DNA from: a virus
Strand: one strand, 5' to 3'
DNA: 24,196 nt
Virus record (IMG/VR): IMGVR_UViG_3300047319_000349
Coordinates: 1 to 24,196 of that record
The translations under genes and the position numbers were made by a program. Below are positions 23,418 to 24,196 of the stretch, in pieces. The notes under the pieces are model-generated. The model was not told the origin of the DNA. It saw nothing but the letters and a program-made list of their open reading frames with translations, and searched no databases. Position 1 is the stretch's first letter, and each line of letters starts with the position of its first letter.

Positions 23418-23800
23418 TGGCAGCACCCATCAGGTGGGCAGGGCCACTTGTCCTGCCAGATTTCGACTACCAGCTGCGCAGCGTTGCGCTTGAGCTGGTT
23501 CTGCGGCAGGGCGCGCAGCCCGGCTAGTATCCGGGTCTGCAGGTCGACCGGGCGCTGCTTCGGCAGCGGTTTGCCGTTCGGGCCGGCGTAACACCAATCC
23601 TTGTGCTCGGTGGCGTCGTGCACGCCCTGTATGTAGTCCTCGGCGGCGGCCGCCTCAGTCGGGCGGCCGAGCCTTTGCAGGAGCTGAGCGCCGGTCAACC
23701 AGGGCGCGGCAGCCGGGATCGGCTTGACGGGCAAATGCTCATCGTCGGCGTAGGCGGCTGAGGCCAGCGCCAGAGCAAGAAAGCAGGAAACGTGTCGCAT
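23414..23800 (-). CDS. Tai4/Rap1a-family periplasmic immunity protein
   Basis: The 128-residue product has a signal peptide (MRHVSCFLALALASAAYADD, cleavage likely after Ala18), so it acts in the periplasm. The core shows the Rap1a/Tai4 pattern: EDYIQGVHDATEHKDWCYAG (about 54-72), a middle helix QTRILAGLRALP, then NAAQLVVEIWQDKWPC (106-121), with Cys70 and Cys121 as the likely conserved disulfide. It precedes the Tae4 gene and overlaps its start, the usual immunity-effector linkage. It should bind and block the amidase in the lysogen's own periplasm. AAAGGA lies 7 nt before the ATG. The leader can fold into a hairpin that includes the start codon. Confidence 0.82.
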   Translation of the reverse strand: MRHVSCFLALALASAAYADDEHLPVKPIPAAAPWLTGAQLLQRLGRPTEAAAAEDYIQGVHDATEHKDWCYAGPNGKPLPKQRPVDLQTRILAGLRALPQNQLKRNAAQLVVEIWQDKWPCPPDGCCQ

Positions 23801-23827
23801 GGGTATCCTTTCTCTGGAATACCCATG
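23798..23827 (-). promoter_or_regulatory. Perfect 9-bp inverted repeat over the immunity gene start
   Basis: CATGGGTAT (23798-23806) and ATACCCATG (23819-23827) form a perfect 9-bp inverted repeat with a 12-nt spacer. On the minus-strand transcript the 3' arm contains the ATG start and the loop contains the AAAGG ribosome site. It could act as an RNA hairpin limiting translation or as a protein-binding operator. Confidence 0.65.
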
Positions 23828-23985
23828 ATGTGCGAGCTGTAGAGCGTGCTACTGCGGGCGCGCAAGAGTGCGTTTGAGGCAATGCCGGGAAGCGAGCTCA
23901 GCGGATAAGGGTGATCGAATTGCCGTCCTGATAATGACAGCTTTTTGCCAGCCTACCTCTCGAAACCCGCATGGATGCCCATTTA
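23828..23985. other. Prophage end region without a recognised gene
   Basis: About 158 nt between the immunity gene leader and the attachment site. I see no credible gene and no strong promoter for the minus-strand cassette. A TTGCGC with TACAGC at 18-bp spacing on the minus strand is the best, weak, candidate. Integrase arm sites could lie here but cannot be recognised without the integrase. Confidence 0.4.
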
Positions 23986-24015
23986 CGGAGGGTTCGATTC
24001 CCTCCGCCTCCACCA
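23986..24015 (+). other. Right attachment site: 3' end of a tmRNA-like (ssrA) gene
   Basis: The segment folds as the end of a tRNA-like molecule: T-stem GAGGG/CCCTC (23988-23992, 24000-24004) with loop TTCGATT, then the acceptor 3' strand CGCCTCC, discriminator A and encoded CCA (24013-24015). The acceptor sequence would pair with GGGGGCG through a G3-U wobble, the alanine identity feature of tmRNA. Only this 3' part is present, without the rest of an RNA gene upstream, as expected when a phage rebuilds the gene end at the other junction. A tRNA is the alternative; the core may extend a few nt further left. Confidence 0.75.
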
Positions 24016-24047
24016 CCATACAATCTGTAGTGATCCAAGCAAGTCCA

Positions 24048-24073
24048 AAAACCCGCCTTCGAGCGGGTTTTTT
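24048..24073 (+). terminator. Intrinsic terminator after the tmRNA-like 3' end
   Basis: A perfect 9-bp stem AAAACCCGC (24048-24056) with GCGGGTTTT (24063-24071), loop CTTCGA, ends in a run of six T. It lies about 33 nt after the CCA end and is likely the original terminator of the host RNA gene. Confidence 0.88.
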
Positions 24074-24108
24074 GCTGTGTGACCGGCGCTCGGTCAGAAG
24101 ACAGGCTT

Positions 24109-24137
24109 TTGACCTTTCTCAACACCGTAACTATAAT
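24109..24137 (+). promoter_or_regulatory. Strong sigma-70 promoter of the flanking host gene
   Basis: TTGACC (24109-24114) and a perfect TATAAT (24132-24137) are separated by exactly 17 bp. The predicted start is near 24144, about 30 nt before the ATG at 24174. Confidence 0.82.
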
Positions 24138-24145
24138 TCAGTTAC
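24127..24145. promoter_or_regulatory. Inverted repeat over the -10 box, possible operator
   Basis: GTAACT (24127-24132) and AGTTAC (24140-24145) form an inverted repeat, with 7 bp between arms, that spans the -10 element. A repressor bound here would block the promoter; autoregulation by the downstream gene is possible but untested. Confidence 0.5.
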
Positions 24146-24173
24146 AGTATAGAGATTCAGCGAGTCTAACCCC

Positions 24174-24196
24174 ATGTCCAAACACAGCAAGGCGTT
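24174..24196 (+). CDS. Start of a host gene, cut by the window edge
   Basis: An ATG at 24174 opens MSKHSKA before the window ends. The strong promoter upstream and the lack of a competing start support it. Only seven residues are visible, so no family can be given. A regulator that controls itself through the operator-like repeat is a guess. Confidence 0.5.

Noticed and set aside
23868-24152. A 94-codon plus-strand frame across the attachment site
   Set aside because: It spans the tRNA-like end and a terminator hairpin, and lacks a ribosome site.

Overview
The window is most of the late half and the right end of a temperate, podovirus-type prophage in a GC-rich Gram-negative host. A betaproteobacterium is the best guess, from GC-rich codon use and from the form of the tmRNA-like 3' end at the right junction; no host marker gene is present to confirm it. 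The virion genes follow a P22-like head order (small and large terminase, P22-type portal, scaffold, P22-type coat), then tail and fibre genes, three large ejection-type proteins and lysis genes. No tape measure, sheath or tail tube gene is seen.

Layout: (1) 1-3439, end of the early region on the + strand: a gene fragment, a DUF1376 replication-type protein, a small zinc-binding-like protein, a two-winged-helix protein, a RusA resolvase, a tiny membrane peptide, a Cys-rich protein and a small protein placed like a Q antiterminator. Most of these genes overlap by 1-4 nt. (2) 3420-4243, late control region: a near-consensus sigma-70 promoter overlapping the end of the Q-like gene, a structured leader, two intrinsic terminators, a free-standing HNH/AP2 homing-type endonuclease and a third terminator. 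(3) 4244-10737, packaging and head. (4) 10740-15624, adaptor, fibre/adhesin cluster and a tail hub/DNA-stabilisation-type protein. (5) 15621-16498, a cupin followed by an Asp/Asn-hydroxylase-like 2OG-Fe(II) oxygenase. (6) 16501-21476, three ejection-type proteins. (7) 21602-22927, holin-like, GH73-type endolysin, lipoprotein and DUF1353 genes. (8) 22941-23800 on the minus strand, a two-gene cassette that reads as a type VI secretion amidase effector Tae4 with its Tai4/Rap1a-family periplasmic immunity protein. (9) 23986-24015, the 3' end of a tmRNA-like gene, taken as the right attachment site, followed by the terminator and the promoter and first codons of a host gene.

How the parts fit: the late operon appears to start at one promoter and run about 19.5 kb through several strong intrinsic terminators, three at its head and others inside or between portal, scaffold and coat and before lysis. 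That fits a processive antiterminator made by the Q-like gene. The Tae4/Tai4 pair faces the other way, outside late control, next to the attachment site, as expected for lysogenic cargo. It is the most unusual part of the window.
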